A stretch of DNA of 64,000 nucleotides from Oscheius sp. JU75 (Eukaryota > Nematoda > Chromadorea > Rhabditida > Rhabditidae): contig JASJZC010000007.1 of NCBI GenBank assembly GCA_037178855.1, positions 3,472,001 to 3,536,000 on the forward strand, read 5' to 3'. The first letter of the stretch is position 1. Each line of letters opens with the position of its first letter. Positions 34,090-46,570 of this stretch are shown here, piece after piece. The notes under the pieces are model-generated. The model saw nothing but the letters and a program-made list of their open reading frames with translations, had not been told where the DNA came from and searched no databases. A program made the translations under genes and the position numbers.

Positions 34090-37000
34090 CACGACTACCT
34101 AAGAAAGATATATTGCGAAATGATAATTTGGGAGAAAATGAGAAAAAAGTAGTAATGTCTTGTAGGAAGGAGGTAGGCAATCACATCTATCATTATGAGT
34201 GTGGCTCAATTGACTTGCTGATGACGTTGGATAAGGAGAGAGAAACACCGGCTAACTAAGATCGTAACTAGAGATCTTCCTGGAACACATTTCCTTCTCC
34301 TCAAATCACTCTACCTCCTCCAAATGACAAACTATTCAGTCGAGGTGTTATAATAGGAGAGAGAAAGAAATGGGAAAGACCCAAAAGTTCAAGCGTTGAT
34401 GCCTTTAAAGGATTCGTTCAAGAGCTGCGTTGGCGATGCCCCCTGTGGGCATAATAGGCAAGGAGTGACACGAATCGGAGTAGACGGCAATACCTCGCGT
34501 CATTCAACTCCTCACAACAAGCAGCGTTCTCATTTAATATGAATTGTTTAATTGAGAACAGGATTGAAGATGTCGTTGGCACAGAGATTTGAGCCATTTT
34601 AAGTACATTAAAAATAGGGTGGGTCAAGTTCAAGGAAAGAGATCGAGACAGAAGTTTAGTTTTTGAACTTAGTACTGTGTGCAACTCCAAGAAAACAGAA
34701 ATAAAGATTTGAACTTTTCGTAAGTGGGTGGAGTTGAGAATGTGTGGGTTGTAGAACAAGTGCGGGTAATGTAAACGTTTCGGACGTGAGGGATCTTGGA
34801 ATGACATGTTTCTGACGTGTCTGCTTCTGACCAACAAGTGCTTTCAAAACCTTACGTAAACTATGTTTCTCTATATAAAAGGACTTATCAATTTCCTAGC
34901 CTAAAAGCTGAAGACGGTTTTGTAGCCAGGCATTGTTCGAAGTGCTAAACTTTACGACTTTCTAACACATTTTAGTAATGTTATGAAACAGAAACAATTT
35001 CGACATAACCACGGACACGACTAGTTCTAGCTAGGAAAGACTTTTCTTGCCATCACAGAGTAATTTGAATAAGAAAGAAGTAATGGGCAAAGCTGTCTGA
35101 TGCGCCAATAATTGCTCTTAGTTTCACACTAGGTGACGTGAAAGTTGTTCCGAATCCGCACTCATGTTAATCTGCCATGATAATTGATGAAGAAATGGCG
35201 TTCCAAACAGACTTCTCAGAACGTTCGTTCATAAAGGGCCAATGCGTTAGAAGATGACATTATTGACAAGAAAGTCTTCTCCAGAAACACATTTCATGAT
35301 GCAAAACAACTCTAAGTGACAAAGTCTAAATTAAGCCTAAAATTGGGTGAAAGCTAAGCTTTGCGAAGAATCAGAAGCATTCATAGCAGGTAGAGTGACT
35401 GGAGGGTGAATGATTAGACTATGAATATTGTTAGAGGCTCAGTATGTCCTCGCCGCAGCTCGGAGGCACACCTGGCCCTACTATAAAAATGCTTACGAGT
35501 CTCTTTAATATTGAAAGCAGTGAAGCCGAAAAAGACTGACGCCATTCTTACTCGTTTAAATGCACATGTGCTTAAGACAAAGAAAACGGATGTACGGGGG
35601 CAAAAAATACATCTTCCTGTGAGGTCCAGACACCCACATTCATTGTCTGACAAAACGTAGCCCGGAAACATAAGTTTAGAATGTCTTTAATTTGCGTTAT
35701 TTTGCAGCTGTAAATCGGAAGCGGCTGCAAAAATGCTGAGCAGAGAAGGAATATCCGAGAATATCGTGTTTCCCACATTTTCAAGTTCACAAATGAGATA
35801 GGTGGGAATCTGGTTGGTAGATCCTCATGATAAGATTCGTTGAGAAATTTAAGGAGCACCAAGTTAATATTTGATCTCAAAAAAAGATAATGTTCATACA
35901 AAAATCCGGTTAAACACCACGCAATGATTCTACTGAACTACGGTTTTCTAGACTGATGATAAACAAATAACAAGACTGCTTAACGGTTGGAGTTAAGTGG
36001 TCAGCTGCTAGTTTGATTTGCCTTTGTTCAGCTCGCCGTAATGCTTTTTGCCAGCTGCATAACTGTTGAACCGTGTTGAACAAAACTCGTGAATAATTGG
36101 CAGTCGAACAACTAAACGCATGTTTACAGTTTGATGCTTACCGCAGCCGTTGAACTCTTAGACTATTTTGGAACCAAGTTCGTCCTTTTGACCAGATAAA
36201 AAGGAAGAAAAAAGCTTTGACTGAAAGGCTCATTTGTGGGACACATTGTGCGAACCGGACGTGATTCCGATGCATCTAAATAAAGCAGAGCAGAAATACA
36301 GCAAAGAGATAATGTCTTGACTTAGTTATCCAGGCACGATATTACGTATTCAAAGAGTCTGAGGAGATTGCGACAGTGCCCAGGCAAATGATTCTGGGCG
36401 TGGGCTGCGGCACAAGCTACGCCTCTTCCTGACTCTAAGAACTTTGAATAAAAAAGAAGCATAAATTGCTGGCAAAGGCGTTTGGACAGCCATAGTTTTG
36501 TGGATTTTTGATGAGTTAGCACCCCAGTCAATCGCCTAAATGCACCAGGTAATTTATGCATTCGACCATAAAGTTACCGCCAAATCGCCGTCTTTACGTA
36601 AATGGACTCATTTCCTGTTCCACAGTGTCACTTAGACAGGAGAAAGATCAACAAACATCTGAAGGCAGAAAAGAGCTACAAACATTGTTAAGCCACGCAA
36701 CTCAATTATCAGATCGAGATACGTACCAACGGCTATTCGAGTTAATAGAATGCGGAGAAGCTAAGTGGTCTATTTGGATATAACGACAACGTTCTGTGAG
36801 TACTTTATAAACAATTTTAGGTAAAGCGTCAGGTAAATTCCCAGCACTTCCAGTCTATACGGTACAGGGCCCAATACTCCACAGAGGACACAGCCATTTA
36901 TGACCTTGGATAAAAGCATCCAAAATTACTGAGTTCATTCACCTTAAATGAGAAAATATGTTTTTCTGTCTGTCTTCCGGTAAAAAATGAGGAAGTACAG

Positions 37001-38108
37001 CAAATGTGTCGGTGAGGATGCATGAAAGAGAACTTATGCGTGTGGGAGGGACAGAAGGAAGCAACTGCTGAATATTTTCCTACCACACCTGTAAGTAATA
37101 TTCATTTGCAATGCCTCTGGTGGCATGTCAACTATTCGTTGTGAGTGCAGCCAATAAATACAAGTAATGTCCATTTCGCATGACGCTGGTATATTATATC
37201 AGAAGGGGAGAGAGTCGGCCGGAAACGGGTAAGAATGATTGTGAGAGGTGGAGCATCATGACAAATGTGAGCTTTACGACGCCGTTAACTTTTATTTTAG
37301 AGCAAATTACACGAGTTGCAATGAGATTACCAAAAAAAGAATACTAATCGCGTCATCCCTGTCAAATCAAAAGAGCAACGCTGTTCGAGTAACGCCATTT
37401 TAAAGAGCCTGTTCGAAGCTCGGACACTGTGCTCATTTCTGATGGATAGGTTGGGAGGTAGGCAGTGGTTCAAAGATCAGTTACCCGACATGTTCTGATT
37501 GAATTCTAAGTCCAACAAGTTCAGACAGCGAAGACAAAGACTCAGGATGTTCATTATGTATTCAACCAGTATTCAAACAGAATTCAAAGGCAATAGTGGT
37601 CGAGAGTAAGTGCAGTCCAGTTGAGTATGACATTTGGGCAAAATATACATATCTTAAGGCCTCGTAAGATCATATTTAAAGTTGTGAGATGTCGGATAGG
37701 AATATTATGTACATAATACCTAGAGTGGAAAAAGAGCTACCCGTAGCTCATTCACAGTTTTCAAAGGCTCATGGAGGAGATAATGCTGAGGACGAAGCTC
37801 ACCGGGAATACTAAAATGGGCAAGGGTCAATTTTCAGTTTTGAGGTGGATGCAATCGGGCAATCAAATTGGCAAGGATATCAGGGCCAGCAGCTTTCTTC
37901 ATAAAACTGTGCTGCAAAAGTTGAGAAGCGGTATAACGGTAGAGGATGTTTTTGGAAAGACAGCACGACAAGAAGTGATCGAGCTCTTGGGTTACCTGAA
38001 ATCATTACTGTATAAAAACTATTCCCTTTTTGCCACAAGATTCGGATAAAAGCCTTAGCGAACGTTTACAACTTGCGCATGATTGTAGGCCTCTATTTGA
38101 TATAGTTC
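34090..38108. other. Gene-free tract, about 4 kb
   Basis: No convincing exon. A perfect TATATAAAAGG in plus orientation at about 34871-34881 has no gene behind it. No fragment of the missing PAK kinase C-terminus was found here on the minus strand. Part may be promoter of the neuropeptide gene. Confidence 0.45.
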
Positions 38109-39872
<1,764 letters not shown>

Positions 39873-40966
39873 CTTATAAAATGTATTCCTTAAAAAATAA
39901 AATTGTAATAAAAGAAAAATGTGGATGTTTGTGGTGAATATGCGTCAAACGCGAGAGGCATTAGTAAGAGGTCGTCCGGTGGAAAATACATACGAGCGGC
40001 CCATCTGTTTCGGTTTAAACGCTGTAAACGAGAGGAACCGAATGGAGTTAAATATGAACAACCCAACAGAATTTGTAGTTATTGAACACGATAGGAAGCG
40101 AAAATCCGATTTATTGATCTGAAAAGCGGAAAACGATTCTAAAATAAAGGTCTTTGTTACTTTGGCATCAATTATCCTTCGACACTTCTGGAAAAATTAC
40201 CTCCGAGAATGTAATCTAAAGAGCATAGTTCTTTAGCTCAAATCATGCTCATTTCCAGGCTACGAGACAACTGAATGTACCCATTAGACGACTTGTTACT
40301 CCCGTTAATTCTATTGACAGCAGCCTTACAACAGTCTTTATGGCTGAACTCCCGTGGTCTCCAGTAGTTTCCTGAAAAGGACACAGCTCGACTCCTGTTC
40401 AGTCTGTCGAACCCATTGAGCCATGACCCGATATTAGTCTTTATTCAATCCGTTCTTCTTCACGGTACGCGATTGTAGGTCTGCACCTTCCTAATGATAC
40501 TGATCTTATAATCTTGAAGTAGTGGTCTCTATCCTCTGCTACTTTCCCACCATTTTCCAAGGGCGAGCTTAATTTTTCCCGTTCCCAACGTCTTGCGGAA
40601 CCTAAATATACGACTAATTAGGCAATTTACGATGTTTGTTTACCCGTGTTTTAATATCTGACTTAGCATAACACAGGAGCTCTCACGGTAGGCGCGCAAA
40701 ATGCGTAAGCGTCAACATGTGTTTTTCCTGAGCCAATCTTTCTGTATTTATAAATTCTGCAAACTCTTGAGTTAGGTAATCACAGCAACTTAGAACTTGT
40801 ACAAGTTTTTAACAGCCCAGAACCAAAGTTTAAAAGACCTGTGCTCTCTCGCAGTATGTCTTCAGTGCGAATCGGGTAAAGGGTATGGATGTATTCTAGG
40901 AAACAAGTTGATTCGAATATCTCTTGCTCTGTTTAGAACTGACAATAAAAACGGTTTTGTTTCAGA
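39873..40966. other. Divergent intergenic region
   Basis: It separates the PAK gene (-) from the receptor gene (+). No exon seen. A perfect 14-bp palindrome, AACTTGTACAAGTT, lies at 40794-40807, 160 nt before the receptor start. Confidence 0.4.
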
Positions 40967-42275
40967 ATGGTTAATGATACAGTAATAGGAGATAGCTATG
41001 AAGTAGTCATATATGGAGCCGCTGTTTTACTAATCACACTTGTATTTCTGTTGCTTTACATACCTATCATAGTGGTAAGCGTGTATCTGAAAACTAACAT
41101 GTTTTAGAGCAGATTTTCTTCTACGACAAGGAATTCCGCAAAAGTCCTGCCTATACAATAATGACGCACATTGCTATCACGGATGTAGCTCAACTGGTGA
41201 TTCACTTCTACAGTGGAATTCTCGCGGTACTTCAAACGCAACCAATTATGTGGCTTGACAAGGCACGTGTTATTGCTTACAATCTTCCAATTCTCGTTGA
41301 AATTCGCTCCGCCAAAGTGAATTTAAAAATTTTCCTGGTCTTGTACAAAGTACAAAAAAGAATAAATTAGAGCACTGCATGAATAAGACTCATTAAAGAG
41401 CTCGGAGCAAGGGAACAAAGTCTAAAAGCCAATATTTCAGTTTTTCGGTGCTGTTATGACTGGATTATGGTTTTCAATGATATTCTTCACTTTGTTTCTG
41501 AACTACAACAGGCTGGCAACGATTATGCTTTACAAATATAGGGAGCTCAACACTAAACAGTTTATTCTGGTACTTTGTTTTAACTCTCTTTTTTTCAACA
41601 ATTTTTCAGTCGCTTTACGCCGTGTGTTACTTATCTTTTCTTATTCCTTTTGCTCTGAAGCTTTTCCCGGACAATAACTATTTGTTCAATACTGTAAGAT
41701 CGTCTTCAGAGGCCTGACACTTACTATTTCAGACATATTTATATTGGGCTCCTCCTTCTACCGATGGTCCAGTTTCCTTTACACAACAAGAAGTATCTAA
41801 ATATTTGATTCTGGTAGTCGTCATTAGCTCTATCCTAACATATGTGGCAATTTTCATGTACATAGGCCTTGTGGTAAACAATTTGTTTTCCATCCTACCC
41901 CTGTTTGTTCAGAGTAACACAAAGTTGACAAAGAGGGAATTTCGGATAACGATTCAAATTTCTCTAGTGGTCGGATATTTCCTGTTTTCGTATTTCTACT
42001 GGAAATATGTGTTATTTAAAGAATTGTTCTGGTCGTTTCTATCCATGTTGGTATGGGTCGTGATGAATGGAATCCACGCAATTATATACCTTATTTTCAA
42101 CGAGTGGGTCGTTCTCTATATGAACTCAAAATATAGCTTCAGGCGATTGAGAAAGTCTTTCCTGGGAATCATAATACATGGAAAGATTCCGGACACGTCA
42201 CAGTCACAAAACATGATTCTCGTTGCAAGAATGGTCACAAAAATACATCCAATGCGCACATCAACTATCGGATAA
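40967..42275 (+). CDS. Seven-transmembrane serpentine chemoreceptor (SRT-like)
   Basis: Six exons: 40967-41074, 41113-41316, 41441-41569, 41610-41693, 41733-41873, 41913-42275; 342 residues. The ATG follows a TTTCAG acceptor by one base, a typical trans-splice site. Hydrophobic segments in order: VIYGAAVLLITLVFLLLYIP, a second starting TIMTHIAITDVAQLVIHFYS, a third SMIFFTLFLNYNRL (the NR at the end of TM3 as in nematode serpentine receptors), then SLYAVCYLFLLIPF, LILVVVISSILTYVAIF, ISLVVGYFLFSYFYW and FWSFLSMLVWVVMNGIHAI. The 39-nt intron at 41874-41912 is open in frame and could be retained. Class SRT is favoured by the TM2 pattern but SRV/SRX cannot be excluded. Expected at sensory neuron cilia. 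Confidence 0.85.
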
Positions 42276-42277
42276 CA

Positions 42278-42283
42278 TTTATT
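42278..42283 (-). terminator. AATAAA (minus) of the small secreted helical gene
   Basis: TTTATT starts 3 nt after the chemoreceptor stop on the other strand; the stop codons of the two convergent genes are only 31 bp apart. Confidence 0.5.
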
Positions 42284-42306
42284 TCAAAGCGTATAGACAA
42301 ATATTC

Positions 42307-42935
42307 TCAGTCCTTGTCAAGTCCTAGCTCCTTTTCCTTCTCCTGTAAACATGAGCCGTTGTTTAATGCGGGTATAAAAGCTTACCTTAATGTTCTGGTC
42401 AATCTTCTTCAAAGCAGCCACGTCGGCCTCTGTCAGGCCAGCAACATCCTCACTCAGCAACTTCTTCTTGTTTTCGTCGGAGCTCATTAAAAAGTCCATG
42501 TTCATCAAATGGTTGGTGACCTTCTTGATTGCAGCCTGGACGGCGGGATTCTCCTTTTTAGCCATATCTGTGGCGAACGAATTAACCTTCAAGGTTTTGT
42601 CGACCAGCTCGTCGACAGTTTTCTGAGACTCCTATGTTTTAGTTAGTAGAAACGTTAACCTTTTCAGTCTCGTTGGCTTCTTTCAACATGTCCGAGATGA
42701 TGTGCTTTTTGTCAGCATCGGATAGAGTGTCATTACCGACAATGTCCAGTACAATCGAGACTCCTTTTCTTTCATTCTCACCAAGACCTTCAAACTCGGC
42801 TTTAGCTTCGTTGGCCTCTTTGATGAGATCCTAATCATTAATGTGGTAAAGAAAAGGACATAAACTAACGCTCATGTCATGTTCGGTAGGAGCAGCGAAT
42901 GCCGTTGCGGCCAAAATCAAAAATATGAACCACAT
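42307..42935 (-). CDS. Small secreted helical protein (nematode, SXP/DUF148-like?)
   Basis: Four exons: 42870-42935, 42660-42830, 42386-42631 and 42307-42342; 172 residues. The signal peptide is MWFIFLILAATAFAAP. The mature protein is Lys/Glu/Asp rich and predicted all-helical by pattern: DLIKEANEAKAEFEGLG, DADKKHIISDMLKEANETEK, KENPAVQAAIKKVTNHLMNM, ending ADVAALKKIDQNIKEKEK. It has no Cys. Size and layout recall the SXP/RAL-2 (DUF148) proteins of nematodes, but I could not confirm their signature. A TATAAAA box lies about 88 nt upstream of the ATG, suggesting strong expression. Confidence 0.8.
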
Positions 42936-44130
42936 CTGCAACTTGAGATTGGTTACTGTAAATAAGAAAACGTCAACCAAACGAGAGAGAGAATGAGAGT
43001 ACTTTTTGATATTTTTGCCTCGTTTTATAGAAGGTCAAATCGGCTTTGGCAGAACCGGATATCCGTAATTGTCGCAAATCGTTTCACAGACCCTTGTTAT
43101 TCATGCCGATGGATACTCAGCGCACAGTAATCTTTTGTAACGAAAAAACACTGTAAATGACTCATCAAAACCGTCCCAATTTGTCTGGTTTGATCAAAGA
43201 CCCCTACTTGATCGTTGAATATTCAAGGGACAGTTGAGAAGTGTTGTTGGGCAGTAAGCTCATTTGGGAGAAAAGACATCCGTGGAATAGATGTGTATTC
43301 CAAGGATGTGTTCGATAATTATTCTTCTACCTAACTTTAGCTTAAAAAAGTCTGGTATGATGGAATGTGGTTAACAGGGTCATATTTAGCCATTGCCTTC
43401 AGCGCTCACACCAATATTGTAACATTTTCTGACCCATCAAAATTTTCAATCCTCGTCTTCTCATTTTGGTCCTGTTGTATCTATACTATTGAAATTCATT
43501 GGTGACAGTTGCACAAAAAACATCAACCGCGTGGTAAAATGAAACTCAGAGTTTCGCAAATCTTTTGTCTTATCTTACATCTATAAATTTTAATTGCCAT
43601 GTCAGCAGGTCACATTCCCCATTGTCAGCAGACCCTAATTGTGATTTTCATCTATTGATTGCAACATTCGGCCAATTTTCCCAGACACGTATCAAGCTGT
43701 CATTGGCAATTTGCGCTTCCGTCAGGAATCTTGATATTTTCAACGACTCATTTTTTATCATCCGCTTATCATTCCGCGATTCGGGAAACAGATAGTAGCC
43801 AGCGCAAGGGCAGAGTACCCTCTAAGTGGCTACCGGTGGTCTGACCCTTCGGCTAGCCAATATGTCTGTCCATTATCTGCGAGCAATCGCACCTTGTCTG
43901 ATCTTACGTAACCTTATCGTTTTCTGTGCTAATTGAGCTCTGCTCGCTGGTACACTGTCTTGTCGTAATGGATAACCTTCATCTCGAAGCGCAGACTCAT
44001 AAAAAGCGATATGATCCGAAGACCGTCACAGTCGCTCTGACATTTCTTCCGCAATATTTATCGTTGTTACACCGGCCATGGCACCACTTTCTTGAGTTTT
44101 CGCTACATTCTTACTGATATTATTTTAGCG
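42936..44130. other. Divergent intergenic region
   Basis: Between the small secreted helical gene (-) and pmt-2 (+). No exon found beyond the TATA box listed separately. Confidence 0.45.
43023..43029 (-). promoter_or_regulatory. TATAAAA box of the small secreted helical gene
   Basis: TTTTATA on the plus strand reads TATAAAA on the minus strand, about 88 nt upstream of the ATG at 42935. Confidence 0.5.
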
Positions 44131-45663
44131 ATGCCTTCCGCTGAACGTCAATTGGTTGAAGCTGTGAGACGTGTTGTCCACACCCGGAACATCTGGACAG
44201 TGGCTGTCGTATCCAACGAGGGTAACAACAAGTGCGAGTAAGAAATGCACATTTACTGAGAAAAAAACCCAATTTTTAGTGAGGCTGTAGTAGATGCCTT
44301 TGGTGGTGGAGCGAATGTGACTGTCCGCCATGGTCTTGACAGCATCAACGAGCTTTCGGGTCTTGATGCTCTGATTGTGAGCAACATCCTCGGCAAAGAC
44401 GTTCTGAACCATGAGGCTCTTGAGAAGTTTGTCAAATACACCTTGAAGGCACTGAAGTTTGGCGGGGTCCTCATCTTCCGCGAAGATCTTGGTAAAAATT
44501 TGTTTGGAGCTATAAGGAAGAGAAACTTAGCTCCTACCAACGATGCTAAGCTTGTGGCTCGTCTAACCAACTTCCTCGACGTTTTCCGCAGCGACGAAAA
44601 TGGAAAAAACACTGGATTCGGCTTCTACGCTACCGAGGAAGTGGAAGAGTCGATTCATCGCAGACTCAACTGGCACGACTACTTCTGGACCCTGATCAAG
44701 AAGGAGTTCCCTCCCGCAACCGGGGACAATGTGACTTTTCGGTAAAGTGTCACCATACTAAAACGAAATGGTTTTAGTGATTTTCTCGACAAGACCCAAT
44801 ACACGGACGAGGGTATTGGAGCTTATGAATGGATTTTCGGAGACAACTTCATTTCTCCTGGAGGATGGGACCAGAACCTGGCTATTATTAAGAGATTCAG
44901 TGGCTTGTCTGCTGGCAAGAAGATGCTTGACATTGGAGTAGGAATCGGTGGTGGAGCTCGTCAAGTCGCCAGTGTAGGTCTCCTCACGCTTCCCCATAAC
45001 TTTTATGTTTAGGAATTTGGAGTCCATGTTCATGGAGTCGATCTCTCCTCCAATATGCTTGCCGTTGCTCTTGACCGTGTTCACAAGGAGCGCGATACTC
45101 GTGTTACCTATGCTATTTGTGACGCTGTCGGATACCACTTTGAGCCCAACACTTACGACTTCATTTTCAGTCGCGATTGCATTCAGCACATCGAGGACAC
45201 TTCCGCTCTATTCTCCGCCATCTTTGTAAGTTTCTTATCTTCACATCTCAGTAAGCAGCTTAGAGAGCTTTGAAACCCGGTGGAGAGGTCCTGATCACCA
45301 TGTACGGTGTCGGCTACGGAGAACTGAGTGAGAAGTTCAAGTCCTATGTCGCTCAGAGACAGTATCACTTGAAAAACCTGAAACAAATCGCCGAGGTTAG
45401 TCGAAAATTAATCATTCGAAAAACTCCTTTAGTTTGCCGAAAAGACTGGCTTCGTCGACGTCTACACCGAGAACTTGACCCCTCGCTTCAAGGAGATCCT
45501 CCATGAGGAGCGCTCGCGCGTGGAAAACAACAAAGAAGAGTTCTTGAGCAAGTTCTCCCAAAAGGAATACGAATCTCTTGTGAACGGATGGAACTCGAAG
45601 CTTCAGTATATCCAAGACGACAACCATAACTGGAATCTATTCTTGGCTCGCAAGCCCTTGTAA
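44131..45663 (+). CDS. pmt-2: Phosphoethanolamine N-methyltransferase 2 (PMT-2)
   Basis: Six exons: 44131-44237, 44280-44741, 44778-44973, 45013-45225, 45264-45395, 45433-45663; 446 residues. The N-terminal half is a degenerate, non-catalytic methyltransferase-like domain. The C-terminal half is an active SAM-dependent domain: [17 protein letters not shown] (motif I), [15 protein letters not shown] (post-I acidic residue), [16 protein letters not shown], and [13 protein letters not shown]. That domain order (vestigial first, active second) marks PMT-2, which converts phospho-mono- and dimethylethanolamine to phosphocholine in the nematode phosphobase route to phosphatidylcholine. The conserved [10 protein letters not shown] before motif I belongs to this family. 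The ATG lies 3 nt after a TTTTAG acceptor, consistent with trans-splicing. Confidence 0.96.
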
Positions 45664-46570
45664 ATCGTCCCATACACCCTCTAGAATGTCCTGTCTTTTT
45701 GCATGTTCAGAATAAGATTCTTTTGATTAAAGATTTTTACTCTCGAGAAGTAAAAGAAGGTGACACGAACGAGTTTTTAGGGCAAAAACCATGTTTGCCA
45801 GTTGCTTTTCGCCAGTCTGATTTCCTCGCGTCTCCATTTTGACCACTACATTTACGACAAGCGCAACCATTTTCACATTCTTTTGCAACGTCTAATTGGA
45901 CGGTTTCAGTTCGGTAACTCAGCCAGCTGGAAATTAAAACTCTGTTTTGTGTTCGCTTCTCATTCCGCACTGTTTTTAAAACCAACCAATTGTTCGAATG
46001 ATTCATTTTGTGGTTCTGATAGAAGGAACCCAAGGGGAGTGATAAACAAGAATTTCAAGGATACCCAAGGTGAGCGCTGTTCTCGGCTGGTTCAGTTGTT
46101 AAATTGGATTAACTTCGGTCTACCCGTTCGTTTCAGTATTAGGACCACCTTTTGCAAAGTAGCAATCTGTGCCAGTTGAACCATTAGTGATAAAATTGTT
46201 TTGGTACTCTTGTTCTTCCAACGTCACCGATTACTCATTTCGTCTTTGCGGCCTTCAACAAATCATTGTAACCGACTTGTCGGAGAGCACCTAAGTAGGG
46301 AGAACAAAACGAAAGAGAAGCAGATTCATTCGACCCTCGTTTAACAACTGCGGTCCTCATAGACAAGATATGATGCATATGACTATCCCGATCCTCCCAT
46401 TGATTTACTTTTCGCGAAAAAAGCAGTTAACTTTGATAAGATGACCGCGCGGGGGCAGAATCAATTCGAGATCAGCGATTCGTCTTTGATTTTGTTCGCC
46501 GACAGACGTTTGAATCTCACCTTAGCTGTCAATACCCTCGAACGTAAACTTCCAGTGTTGAACCGAAACC
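45664..46570. other. Intergenic region between pmt-2 and the M1 homologue
   Basis: About 900 bp on the shared plus-strand side. No exon or clear motif recognised. Confidence 0.4.

Noticed and set aside
34418-34837. 139-codon minus-strand frame
   Set aside because: No domain or splice context; low-complexity Ser/Leu.
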